From Comamonadaceae bacterium (GTDB taxonomy: Bacteria; Pseudomonadota; Gammaproteobacteria; Burkholderiales; Burkholderiaceae), in the NCBI GenBank assembly GCA_947505995.1, contig CANNNB010000101.1, positions 1-8,279 of the forward strand: a stretch of 8,279 bases of DNA, read 5' to 3'. The position numbers and the translations under genes are program-made. Positions 1-6,002 of the stretch are shown in pieces. Numbering within the stretch: the stretch's first letter is position 1; each line of letters starts with the position of its first letter. The notes below the pieces were generated by a model that ran no database searches, was not told the DNA's origin, and saw only the letters and a list, made by a program, of their open reading frames with translations.

Positions 1-41
1 CCTCTACCGAAGACCCCGATGAGCGCGGGCTTCACAAGTAA
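1..41 (+). CDS. Possible C-terminal tail of an upstream gene (candidate pssA)
   Basis: The frame starting at base 3 reads STEDPDERGLHK and stops with TAA at 39-41. The hydrophilic, acidic tail ending in a DER..LH pattern resembles, from memory, the C-terminus of betaproteobacterial CDP-diacylglycerol-serine O-phosphatidyltransferase (PssA), which often precedes leuA in Burkholderiales. Twelve codons cannot prove this. The frame starting at base 1 is also open, to TAA at 52-54 (tail ending TSNDLF), so even the frame is uncertain. If frame 3 is right, the upstream gene ends just before the proposed leu promoter. Confidence 0.3.
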   Translation, partial: STEDPDERGLHK

Positions 42-69
42 TGACCTTTTCTAAAAGTTGTGATACAGT
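41..69 (+). promoter_or_regulatory. Candidate sigma-70 promoter of the leu leader-leuA transcript
   Basis: A -35-like ATGACC (41-46, four of six consensus bases) lies 17 bp before a -10-like TACAGT (64-69, four of six). With a six-base discriminator the predicted start is A76, the first base of the leader-peptide ATG, which would make the leader mRNA leaderless. A weaker alternative pairs TTCACA (31-36) with TAAAAG (52-57) at 15 bp spacing and would give a short 5' UTR. No Shine-Dalgarno sequence precedes ATG76, which fits the first reading. This is inferred from consensus matching only. Confidence 0.45.
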
Positions 70-75
70 AATTGC

Positions 76-129
76 ATGAAAGTGAACTTGCTAGCCCTAC
101 TACTGGCGCCCCACGGGCGGGATGTATAG
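76..129 (+). CDS. leuL: leu operon leader peptide (attenuator peptide)
   Basis: This 17-codon ORF begins ATG76, ends TAG at 127-129 and reads MKVNLLALLLAPHGRDV. Five of the 17 residues are leucine (5, 6, 8, 9, 10), encoded TTG, CTA, CTA, CTA, CTG. A run of codons for the end product of the downstream pathway, about 150 bases before leuA and just ahead of a terminator hairpin, is the hallmark of ribosome-mediated attenuation, as in enterobacterial leuL. The peptide itself probably has no function; its translation speed senses charged leucyl-tRNA. The three CTA codons stand out because I find no CTA codon in the leuA frame. No Shine-Dalgarno is visible upstream, and the candidate promoter places the transcript start at the ATG. 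GTG82 is a possible alternative start. The ORF is too short for ordinary gene callers. Confidence 0.8.
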   Translation: MKVNLLALLLAPHGRDV

Positions 130-152
130 CGCACGCTGTTCAGTTTCCCATC

Positions 153-189
153 AAGCCCGTATGCCAATCGCAGCGGGCTTTTTTTATTT
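153..189 (+). terminator. Rho-independent terminator of the leu attenuator
   Basis: AAGCCCG (153-159) pairs with CGGGCTT (174-180). The apical part can add TGC (162-164) with GCA (170-172) around loop CAATC. A T-rich tract (TTTTTATTT, 181-189) follows. It lies after the leader-peptide stop codon and 40 bases before leuA, in the same direction, so it would end transcription before leuA unless the antiterminator forms. Confidence 0.85.
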
Positions 190-229
190 CAGAGTCGCTT
201 TTTTGAAGTTCTCAAACCAGGAGTGAAAC

Positions 230-1768
230 ATGGCCGATAAATTGATTATTTTTGACACGACATTGCGCGACGGTGAGCAGTCGCCAGGCGCATCAATGAA
301 CCGTGACGAAAAGCTGCGCATTGCGCGTCAATTAGAACGCTTGCGTGTCGATGTGATCGAGGCTGGTTTTGCAGCCAGCTCCAATGGTGACTTTGAGGCC
401 GTGAAGGCCATTGCCAACGCCATTAAAGATTCCACCATTTGCTCCTTGTCGCGCGCCAACGATCGCGATATTTCACGCGCAGCAGAAGCCTTGAAGGGTG
501 CCAACAATGGTCGAATCCATACCTTCATTGCAACTTCTGAATTGCACATGGAAAAGAAACTTCGCATGACGCCCGATCAGGTTTTCGAGCAGGCCAAGCA
601 GTCAGTCAGGTTTGCACGCAATTTGGTTGCTGACGTCGAGTTCAGTCCTGAAGACGGCTACCGAAGTGACATGGACTTCTTGTGCAAAATTTTGGAAGCA
701 GTCATTGATGAAGGCGCAACCACCATCAATGTGCCTGACACCGTTGGATATGCTGTACCTGAGTTGTATGGTCAGTTCATCAAAACACTTCGCGAACGAA
801 TTCCCAACTCCGACAAAGCCGTCTGGTCCGTGCATTGCCACAATGACTTGGGCATGGCGGTGGCCAACAGTTTGGCAGGCGTGAAGTTGGGCGGTGCACG
901 TCAGGTTGAGTGCACCATCAATGGCTTGGGCGAGCGGGCAGGCAATTGTTCTTTGGAAGAAATTGTCATGGCCGTCAAAACGCGCAAAGACTATTTTGGT
1001 TTGGAGATGAACATTGACCCCATCCACATCGTGGCAGCCAGTCGCATGGTGAGCCAGACCACTGGATTTGTGGTTCAGCCTAACAAGGCAGTGGTGGGTG
1101 CCAACGCCTTTGCGCACGCCTCAGGCATTCACCAAGATGGCGTACTCAAAGCACGCGACACCTACGAAATTATGCGTGCTGAAGATGTGGGTTGGTCAGC
1201 CAACAAAATTGTTCTGGGTAAGTTAAGTGGTCGCAACGCCTTCAAACAACGCATGCAAGAGATGGGTGTGGTGCTTGAGAGCGAATCAGAATTGAATGCA
1301 GCCTTCGCGCGCTTCAAAGAACTGGCAGATCGCAAAAGTGAGATTTTTGACGAAGACATTCTGGCCTTGGTCAGTGAAGAAAGCGTCACCCAAGAAAAGG
1401 AGCAGTACGCATTTGTTTCTTTGGCGCAACACAGTGAAACAGGAGAGCGCCCCAGCGCCGCCATTGTTTTTACGGTCAGTGGCAAGGAAGTCCATGGCAA
1501 ATCGGAGGGCAACGGTCCTGTGGATGCTTCTTTAAAGGCCATTGAATCGATTGTGGAAAGTGGTGCAGAAATGGTGCTTTATTCCGTCAACGCCATCAGC
1601 GGTTCGACCGAAAGCCAAGGCGAAGTCACGGTTCGCTTGCAAAACAGCGGCCGCGTGGTCAATGGCGTAGGTTCAGACCCTGACATCATTGTGGCCTCGG
1701 CCAAGGCTTATTTAAGCGCTCTGAATAAACTTCAAAGCAAGGCAGACAGGGTGGCGGCTCAGGGCTAA
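230..1768 (+). CDS. leuA: 2-isopropylmalate synthase LeuA
   Basis: LeuA condenses acetyl-CoA with 2-oxoisovalerate to give 2-isopropylmalate, the first committed step of leucine biosynthesis, in the cytoplasm. The 512-residue product has the usual length of the bacterial class I enzyme. The N-terminal TIM barrel carries DTTLRDGEQ (residues 9-17, with R13 and metal ligand D14), the metal-binding HCH pair H202/H204 in SVHCHNDLG, and NGLGERAGN (231-239, with N239 completing the site). The subdomain motif SGIHQDG (298-304) follows. The C-terminal regulatory domain from about residue 390 would bind leucine for feedback inhibition. AGGAG at 219-223, six bases before ATG230, is a strong ribosome site and fixes the start. 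The gene appears to be controlled by the attenuator directly upstream and is followed 42 bases on by its own terminator, so it is probably transcribed alone with its leader. Nothing is broken or missing. Confidence 0.97.
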   Translation: MADKLIIFDTTLRDGEQSPGASMNRDEKLRIARQLERLRVDVIEAGFAASSNGDFEAVKAIANAIKDSTICSLSRANDRDISRAAEALKGANNGRIHTFIATSELHMEKKLRMTPDQVFEQAKQSVRFARNLVADVEFSPEDGYRSDMDFLCKILEAVIDEGATTINVPDTVGYAVPELYGQFIKTLRERIPNSDKAVWSVHCHNDLGMAVANSLAGVKLGGARQVECTINGLGERAGNCSLEEIVMAVKTRKDYFGLEMNIDPIHIVAASRMVSQTTGFVVQPNKAVVGANAFAHASGIHQDGVLKARDTYEIMRAEDVGWSANKIVLGKLSGRNAFKQRMQEMGVVLESESELNAAFARFKELADRKSEIFDEDILALVSEESVTQEKEQYAFVSLAQHSETGERPSAAIVFTVSGKEVHGKSEGNGPVDASLKAIESIVESGAEMVLYSVNAISGSTESQGEVTVRLQNSGRVVNGVGSDPDIIVASAKAYLSALNKLQSKADRVAAQG

Positions 1769-1809
1769 GTGTTTCAAAGCAAAGACTGAACTAGGTCATC
1801 AAGAAGGTC

Positions 1810-1840
1810 GCGCAAGGTGTTGATCTTGCGCAGCTTTTTT
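1810..1840 (+). terminator. Rho-independent terminator after leuA
   Basis: GCGCAAG (1810-1816), an eight-base loop, then CTTGCGC (1825-1831), followed by AGC and a run of six T (1835-1840), then ATTTT. AAG 1804-1806 could extend the stem by pairing with CTT 1834-1836. It would end the leuA transcript, so the following peptidase gene probably has its own promoter. TACACT at 1848-1853 is a possible -10, but no good -35 is visible. Confidence 0.88.
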
Positions 1841-1914
1841 ATTTTGGTACACTGGCGGAAGTTTCTATGACACTCGCCAAATTCTGATCGACTTTGGGAC
1901 TTGAAAGTATTGCC

Positions 1915-2970
1915 TTGAATCCACTAAATCGCCTGTTTTCCTGCCGTGTTTTCAAACCATGTTTGCCTCTGTGCATCTTGGCCTTGATGTCACTTTCAAC
2001 CTATGCGGCAGACAACGACAACGCGCGAAAACCAGTTGCCGCCAAAAAACCGGTCGTTTCTGCACAAAACACGGCCAAACCTTCACCCAAAGCCTCAGCC
2101 AAAAACACCTCCAAACCTCGTAAATCCGTCAAGCAAAAGACCACAGACACAAGACCATCTTTTGGCCGCATTGCTGGTTTACAACAAGGCGGTGACCTTC
2201 TCGATTTGCGCTCAAGCGTGGCACTTGTCATCGATCAAGATACACACGAAGTTTTAATTCGCAAGAACGATCAGGCCGTTTTGCCTATCGCCTCCCTCAC
2301 CAAACTCATGACAGGTTTGGTCATCAGCGATGCCAACTTGGTTCAAAGCGAAATGATCACCATCACCCAAGATGATGTGGACACCGAAAAGGGCAGCACT
2401 TCTCGTTTGGCTGTTGGCTCTGTTCTCAGCCGTGGTGATTTGTTGCACCTGGCCTTGATGGCCAGTGAAAATCGCGCCGCACATGCCCTAGGCAGAACTT
2501 TTCCGGGTGGCATGCCCTTGTTCGTGAAAGCCATGAACGATCGCGCTAAAGAACTCGGCATGTCCTCTACACACTACGTCGAACCTACAGGGCTGTCCAG
2601 CCGCAACCAATCCAGCGCTACAGATCTGGCAGTGCTGGTCGGCGCTGCCTATGACGTGCCCTTGCTGCGCGAACTCTCCACATCACCTGGCCGAGAGGTG
2701 GCAGTGGGTCGTCGAACACTTCAATACAACACAACCAACAGACTTGTTAAAAGCCCAAATTGGGACATCGGTTTGCAAAAGACGGGCTACATCTCTGAAG
2801 CTGGTCAATGTTTGGTCATGCAAACCAAGGTGGCTGGTCGCAAAATAATCATGGTATTTTTGGACTCAGCTGGCAAATTAAGCCGAATTGCAGACGCTGA
2901 GCGAGTTCGACGTTGGGTCGAAAATCAAAATGCACGCAGCACGCTCGCCTCAGCCAATACGGCCGGTTAA
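1915..2970 (+). CDS. Periplasmic D-alanyl-D-alanine carboxy/endopeptidase, S11 family (PbpG-like)
   Basis: This is a penicillin-binding serine peptidase that trims or cleaves peptidoglycan peptide cross-links in the periplasm. From TTG1915 the product has 351 residues: a signal peptide (R6, R11, K14, a hydrophobic stretch about 15-28, probable cleavage after TYA at 31), a Lys/Ala/Pro/Ser-rich linker (about 37-80), then the transpeptidase-like domain. The three active-site motifs are SLTK (127-130, nucleophile S127), SEN (184-186) and KTG (289-291). The compact single domain after the linker fits the PbpG (PBP7) branch better than DacA/DacC, which carry an extra C-terminal domain. The start is uncertain: no ATG gives a full signal peptide. 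TTG1915 has GAAAG (1903-1907) seven bases upstream; TTG1894 would add seven residues but has no ribosome site; ATG1987 would destroy the signal peptide. The gene converges with the IclR gene, with 21 bases between stops and no visible terminator. Confidence 0.88.
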   Translation: MNPLNRLFSCRVFKPCLPLCILALMSLSTYAADNDNARKPVAAKKPVVSAQNTAKPSPKASAKNTSKPRKSVKQKTTDTRPSFGRIAGLQQGGDLLDLRSSVALVIDQDTHEVLIRKNDQAVLPIASLTKLMTGLVISDANLVQSEMITITQDDVDTEKGSTSRLAVGSVLSRGDLLHLALMASENRAAHALGRTFPGGMPLFVKAMNDRAKELGMSSTHYVEPTGLSSRNQSSATDLAVLVGAAYDVPLLRELSTSPGREVAVGRRTLQYNTTNRLVKSPNWDIGLQKTGYISEAGQCLVMQTKVAGRKIIMVFLDSAGKLSRIADAERVRRWVENQNARSTLASANTAG

Positions 2971-2991
2971 TTGCACCTAGCCGTCAAGGCA

Positions 2992-3768
2992 TCAATCCTT
3001 GTAACCAAGGGCCTGCGATATAGATTCGGCAGTTCCTTGCAATTTAGCCAACCAGGCTTCGTCTAATCGATCAGCAGGTGCTGAAATTGAAAGCCCTGCC
3101 AGCAGTTTGCCCTGGTCATCGTAAATCCCGGCTGCAATACAGCGCACACCTAATTCCAGTTCTTCATTGTCCCGTGCAATGCCATATTGGCGAACCTTTG
3201 ACAGCTCACGCTCCAAAACCTGAAGTTGCGTAATGCTATTTTTGGTGTGACCGTTTAAGCCAGTGCGTGTGGCGTAGCTTCTAACCTTCATGGGTTCATC
3301 GACAGATAAAAACAACTTACCCACGGAAGTAAGGTGCAAGGGTGCACGGCCGCCAATGGCCCTCACCACTTGCATGCCTGACCTCTCGCTGAAGGCTCTT
3401 TCGATGTAAACAATTTCATCACCCTGACGCATGCTCAAGTTAACAGGTTGCTGAATCTGTTTGTGCAAATCACGCATGGGAGCAAGTGCGGCATCGCGCA
3501 CATTCAGGCGGGCTTTGACCAAATTGCCCAACTCAAGCATGCGCATACCTAAGCGATAGTTGCCTGGTTCGGGGCGATCTACAAAACGGCCGATGGTCAA
3601 GTCGTTCAAGATGCGGTGTGCGGTGGAAGGGTGTAGGCCTGTTTTTTCACTGATCTCCTTCAGTGAAATGGCATCTTCTCTAGAGGCCAATACATCCATG
3701 AGTGAAAACAAGCGCTCGATAACTTGAATGGTCGGTGCTGCTGGCTGGTGCGCTTCAGCTTTTCTCAT
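2992..3768 (-). CDS. IclR-family transcriptional regulator
   Basis: This is a 258-residue cytoplasmic DNA-binding regulator. The N-terminal winged helix-turn-helix spans about residues 14-75, with SLKEISEKTGLHPSTAHRIL (35-54) and its recognition helix near 46-57. The C-terminal IclR effector domain (about 85-255) has the family signatures RAPLHLTSVGKLFL (141-154), DNEELELGVRCIAAGI (200-215) and LSISAPADRL (226-235). The frame is open further upstream, but ATG3768 gives the standard family length and an HTH start and has GAGG nine bases upstream. The gene lies 70 bases downstream of bpt on the same strand and could be read through from aat-bpt, but the gap contains its own candidate promoter and palindrome, suggesting autoregulation. 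The ligand and targets cannot be told from sequence. maiA lies about 1.6 kb away, and IclR-type HmgR controls homogentisate genes in Pseudomonas, so that pathway is one speculative target. Confidence 0.93.
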   Translation of the reverse strand: MRKAEAHQPAAPTIQVIERLFSLMDVLASREDAISLKEISEKTGLHPSTAHRILNDLTIGRFVDRPEPGNYRLGMRMLELGNLVKARLNVRDAALAPMRDLHKQIQQPVNLSMRQGDEIVYIERAFSERSGMQVVRAIGGRAPLHLTSVGKLFLSVDEPMKVRSYATRTGLNGHTKNSITQLQVLERELSKVRQYGIARDNEELELGVRCIAAGIYDDQGKLLAGLSISAPADRLDEAWLAKLQGTAESISQALGYKD

Positions 3769-3791
3769 GGGACTGAACCTCGGTCTATTTG

Positions 3792-3830
3792 TGAAATTGT
3801 ATTTTACAAGATGAAATTGGGTTTTGTCTT
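3792..3830 (-). promoter_or_regulatory. Candidate promoter and palindromic operator of the IclR-family gene
   Basis: Read on the minus strand, AAGACA (3830-3825) and TAAAAT (3806-3801, five of six -10 bases) are separated by 18 bp. A perfect 13-base palindrome with half-sites TTGTA (3797-3801) and TACAA (3805-3809) covers the -10. On the plus strand the octamer TGAAATTG occurs twice, at 3792-3799 and 3812-3819, exactly 20 bp apart and flanking the palindrome. Binding sites of IclR relatives such as PobR and PcaU combine palindromic and direct repeats, so autorepression here is plausible. Function is inferred; only the repeats are seen. Confidence 0.4.
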
Positions 3831-3838
3831 TCCATGGA

Positions 3839-4585
3839 TCAAAGCGTTGGGAAATGGGCTTGCCATTGGTCGTTTTGAAGACTCTCGCAGGGTGTAAAGC
3901 GCTCTTTGTATTGCATTTTGGGGCTGGCACCAATCCAATAGCCCATGTAGACGTAAGGCAGTCCCAAGTCTTTGGCCTGTTGAATTTGCCAGAGTACGCC
4001 ATACGTGCCGTAGCTGGCATGTTCCTCCGGGGCATAAAAGGTGTACACCGCAGAAAGTCCTTGATTTAAGACATCGACAATGCTGACCATTTTGAGCTCA
4101 CCCACCTCGTTTGTCGCACTGGTTTCTCTGAATTCAACCAACCTGGAATTGACTCGGCTTTGAAGCAAAAACTGCTTGTATTGCTCAACGCTGTCTTGGT
4201 CCATACCGCCGCCAGAATGACGGCTGTTTTGATAGCGCAAATACAAGTCGTAATGCTCGCTTTCAAAACCTAAGCGGGACACGCGCGCCACCAAATTTTG
4301 ATGTTTTTGAAAGGCACGCTTTTGACTTTTGTTCGGCTTGAACTCATTGCACAGCACACGCATTGGCACACACGCTTGGCAGCCGTCGCAATAAGGCCGG
4401 TAGGTGAAGAGGCCGCTTCTTCGGAAGCCGCGCTCGACCAGGTCTGAATACACATCGGTTTGAATTAAATGGCTGGGTGTTGCCACCTGAGATCGAGCTT
4501 CACGGCCATCAAGGTAGCTGCAAGGGTAGGCCGCAGTAGCATAAAACTGCAGCGTGCTGAAGGGCAGATCCTTAAGGTGTGTCAT
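3839..4585 (-). CDS. bpt: Aspartate/glutamate leucyltransferase Bpt (N-end rule)
   Basis: Bpt transfers leucine from leucyl-tRNA to proteins beginning with Asp or Glu, turning a secondary destabilising residue into a primary one recognised by ClpS for ClpAP degradation. It is the bacterial relative of eukaryotic arginyltransferase ATE1 and is often labelled arginyl-tRNA-protein transferase. The 248-residue product begins [15 protein letters not shown] as is typical for the family. It carries the conserved PCSYL (21-25) and the cysteine cluster [13 protein letters not shown] (62-74; C66, C69, C72), and ends with the GNAT-like [13 protein letters not shown] segment (about 211-228). The frame is open six codons further upstream, but ATG4585 fits the family start and overlaps the aat stop as ATGA, implying translational coupling. 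Nothing appears missing. Confidence 0.95.
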   Translation of the reverse strand: MTHLKDLPFSTLQFYATAAYPCSYLDGREARSQVATPSHLIQTDVYSDLVERGFRRSGLFTYRPYCDGCQACVPMRVLCNEFKPNKSQKRAFQKHQNLVARVSRLGFESEHYDLYLRYQNSRHSGGGMDQDSVEQYKQFLLQSRVNSRLVEFRETSATNEVGELKMVSIVDVLNQGLSAVYTFYAPEEHASYGTYGVLWQIQQAKDLGLPYVYMGYWIGASPKMQYKERFTPCESLQNDQWQAHFPTL

Positions 4586-5343
4586 GGCGCACCCGTCCGC
4601 CAAACATCCCAGTCAATTTGGGCATTTTTCCAATCGGGGCTTGTGAGTTGCAAGGCTGGCACACTTTGAGTTAAAAATGCGGCGCGAGACATTTCGCTGG
4701 CTCCCATAGATGCAAGGTGAGCGGTATTTTGCTGACAATCTATGGCTTGAATATTGTGTTGATTGCAGACATGGACCAGTGCTGCCAACGCCATTTTGGA
4801 GCCATCGCTGATGGTGCTGAACATGGACTCGCCAAACACTGCCTTGCCAATGCCAACAAAGTAGAGGCCTGCCACCAAGTGGCCATCAAGCCATGTTTCG
4901 GCGCTGTGGGCGTAGCCTGCGCGGTGTAACTCTTTGTAGGCAGCCACCATGGCCGGCACAATCCATGTTCCTCTTTGACCCTCTCTGGGGCTTTGCGCGC
5001 AGGCTTCTATCACGTCGTCAAACGCACGGTCAAAACACAATTCAAATTTGGGATGTGCCGAATACCTGGCAAGTGTTTTGCGCAAAGATCGGTGAAGTTT
5101 GAAGTGTTTGATTTGTAGCACCATGCGGGGATCGGGGCTCCACCACAACACCGGTTGATCGGGGTTGAACCAAGGAAACACGCCATTGGCATAGGCCTCT
5201 AGAAGACGATCAACGCCTAAATCGGCACCGGCTGCCAGCAAACCTGGCGCCTCGGTGTCTTTGCCCCATGCGTTTTCTACAGGGGGCAATGGTGAATGGC
5301 TTTCAATCCATGGAAGATGATGTTGGAGGGTGTCTGCGGACAT
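4582..5343 (-). CDS. aat: Leucyl/phenylalanyl-tRNA--protein transferase Aat
   Basis: Aat attaches Leu or Phe from charged tRNA to proteins with N-terminal Lys or Arg, creating N-degrons for ClpS/ClpAP in the cytoplasm. The 253-residue product shows GLLAAGADL (34-42), FPWF (56-59), WWSPDPRM (67-74), TWI (126-128), GESMFS (171-176) and DCQQNT..HLASMGA (202-215). D202 and Q204 match, by motif, the catalytic D186/Q188 pair of the E. coli enzyme. It is the first gene of an aat-bpt unit joined by a 4-base overlap. It starts only 23 bp from maiA, divergently, so its promoter must lie largely inside maiA. TTGTAA and CATAAA at 17 bp spacing on the minus strand (about 5382-5354) are candidates and would place transcription within a few bases of the ATG. 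Confidence 0.96.
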   Translation of the reverse strand: MSADTLQHHLPWIESHSPLPPVENAWGKDTEAPGLLAAGADLGVDRLLEAYANGVFPWFNPDQPVLWWSPDPRMVLQIKHFKLHRSLRKTLARYSAHPKFELCFDRAFDDVIEACAQSPREGQRGTWIVPAMVAAYKELHRAGYAHSAETWLDGHLVAGLYFVGIGKAVFGESMFSTISDGSKMALAALVHVCNQHNIQAIDCQQNTAHLASMGASEMSRAAFLTQSVPALQLTSPDWKNAQIDWDVWRTGAP

Positions 5344-5366
5344 GTTTCCAGTTTATGCTAATGCTT

Positions 5367-6002
5367 ATGAAACTTTACAACTACTTCCGTTCCTCAGCGT
5401 CTTTTCGAGTCCGAATTGCACTGCACTTGAAGGGCTTGCCCTTTGAATATATCCCAGTTCACATTGCCAAGGGCGAGCACAAACTAGCAGCCTACAGCGA
5501 TGTGGCTGCTGACAACCTCGTCCCTAACTTGGTCGTTGATGGTGAACACCTTAGTCAGTCTATGGCCATCATTGAATACCTAGATGAAACCCACCCAGAG
5601 CCCGCATTGTTGCCAACCGATGTTTTGAGCAAAGCGCGTGTTCGCGCCTTGGCCCAATCAATCGCTTGTGAAATCCACCCTATTAACAACCTGCGTGTCC
5701 TTAAGTACCTAAGCGGCACACTGGGTTTGAGTGAAGACCAAAAAAACACGTGGTATCGCCATTGGGTTAGGGATGGGCTAGAGGCTTTTGAACGGCAATT
5801 GGCCCAGGGCCCTCAATCGACCTACTGTTTTGGCCACACACCCACAATGGCCGATTGTTGCTTGGTACCGCAAATTTTCAATGGCAAAAGGTTTGAGGTC
5901 AGCTTTGATGGCTTGCCCCTCACCATGGCAGCATTCGATGCGTGCATGAAATTGGATGCCTTCCAAAAATCCCAACCTTCTGCCTGCCCAGATGCAGCCT
6001 AA
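5367..6002 (+). CDS. maiA: Maleylacetoacetate isomerase, zeta-class glutathione S-transferase
   Basis: MaiA isomerises maleylacetoacetate to fumarylacetoacetate using glutathione, in tyrosine/homogentisate (or gentisate-type) ring breakdown in the cytosol. From ATG5367 the product has 211 residues, the usual length, and starts MKLYNYFRSSASFRVRIAL. The SSAS motif (9-12) holds the glutathione-activating serine. The thioredoxin-like domain continues through SQSMAIIEYLDE (63-74). The helical C-terminal domain has the zeta-class segments CEIHPINNLRVLKYL (101-115) and MADCCLVPQIFNGKRF (161-176). In-frame ATGs at 5355 and 5361 would add four or two residues, and none of the three has a clear Shine-Dalgarno. 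The usual partners hmgA and fahA are not adjacent, so the gene may equally serve as a general zeta GST. It overlaps pgeF by 11 bases if pgeF starts at 5992. Confidence 0.92.
   Translation: MKLYNYFRSSASFRVRIALHLKGLPFEYIPVHIAKGEHKLAAYSDVAADNLVPNLVVDGEHLSQSMAIIEYLDETHPEPALLPTDVLSKARVRALAQSIACEIHPINNLRVLKYLSGTLGLSEDQKNTWYRHWVRDGLEAFERQLAQGPQSTYCFGHTPTMADCCLVPQIFNGKRFEVSFDGLPLTMAAFDACMKLDAFQKSQPSACPDAA

Larger units (their letters stand above)
76..190 (+). promoter_or_regulatory. Leucine attenuator leader RNA with mutually exclusive hairpins
   Basis: Three competing structures can be drawn. The protector hairpin is CGCCC (107-111), loop CAC, GGGCG (115-119), just after the Leu codons. The antiterminator pairs ACGGGC (113-118) with GCCCGT (155-160), then, across a GG/AA internal loop, GATG (121-124) with CATC (149-152). 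The terminator uses bases 153-180. Strand 113-118 takes part in both the protector and the antiterminator, and 155-159 in both the antiterminator and the terminator, as attenuation requires. A ribosome stalled on the Leu codons at 97-105 would cover 107-111 and free 113-124 to form the antiterminator, so leuA is transcribed. A ribosome reaching the stop codon at 127 would cover 113-124 and let the terminator form. The pairings are read directly from the sequence; the mechanism is inferred from known amino-acid attenuators. Confidence 0.78.

Noticed and set aside
602..1117. 171-codon open frame on the minus strand inside leuA
   Set aside because: It lies wholly within the well-supported leuA frame, and its translation (His/Cys-scattered, no domain or export pattern) looks like the antisense shadow of conserved leuA codons.
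1867..1887. Tiny ORF (MTLAKF) before the S11 peptidase, considered as a second leader peptide
   Set aside because: It has no ribosome site, no run of one amino acid and no terminator hairpin following it.
2971..2991. Possible bidirectional terminator between the convergent peptidase and IclR genes
   Set aside because: The 21-base gap has no convincing inverted repeat and no T tract on either strand.
3769..4035. N-terminal extension of the IclR-family frame upstream of ATG3768
   Set aside because: The extension runs into bpt coding sequence in another frame and would put about 90 unrelated residues before the HTH. ATG3768 gives the standard family length.
5367..5386. Second copy of the iclR operator at the maiA start (TTGTAAA on the minus strand)
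   Set aside because: Only seven bases match, there is no palindromic partner, and the bases are explained by the conserved MaiA N-terminal codons.
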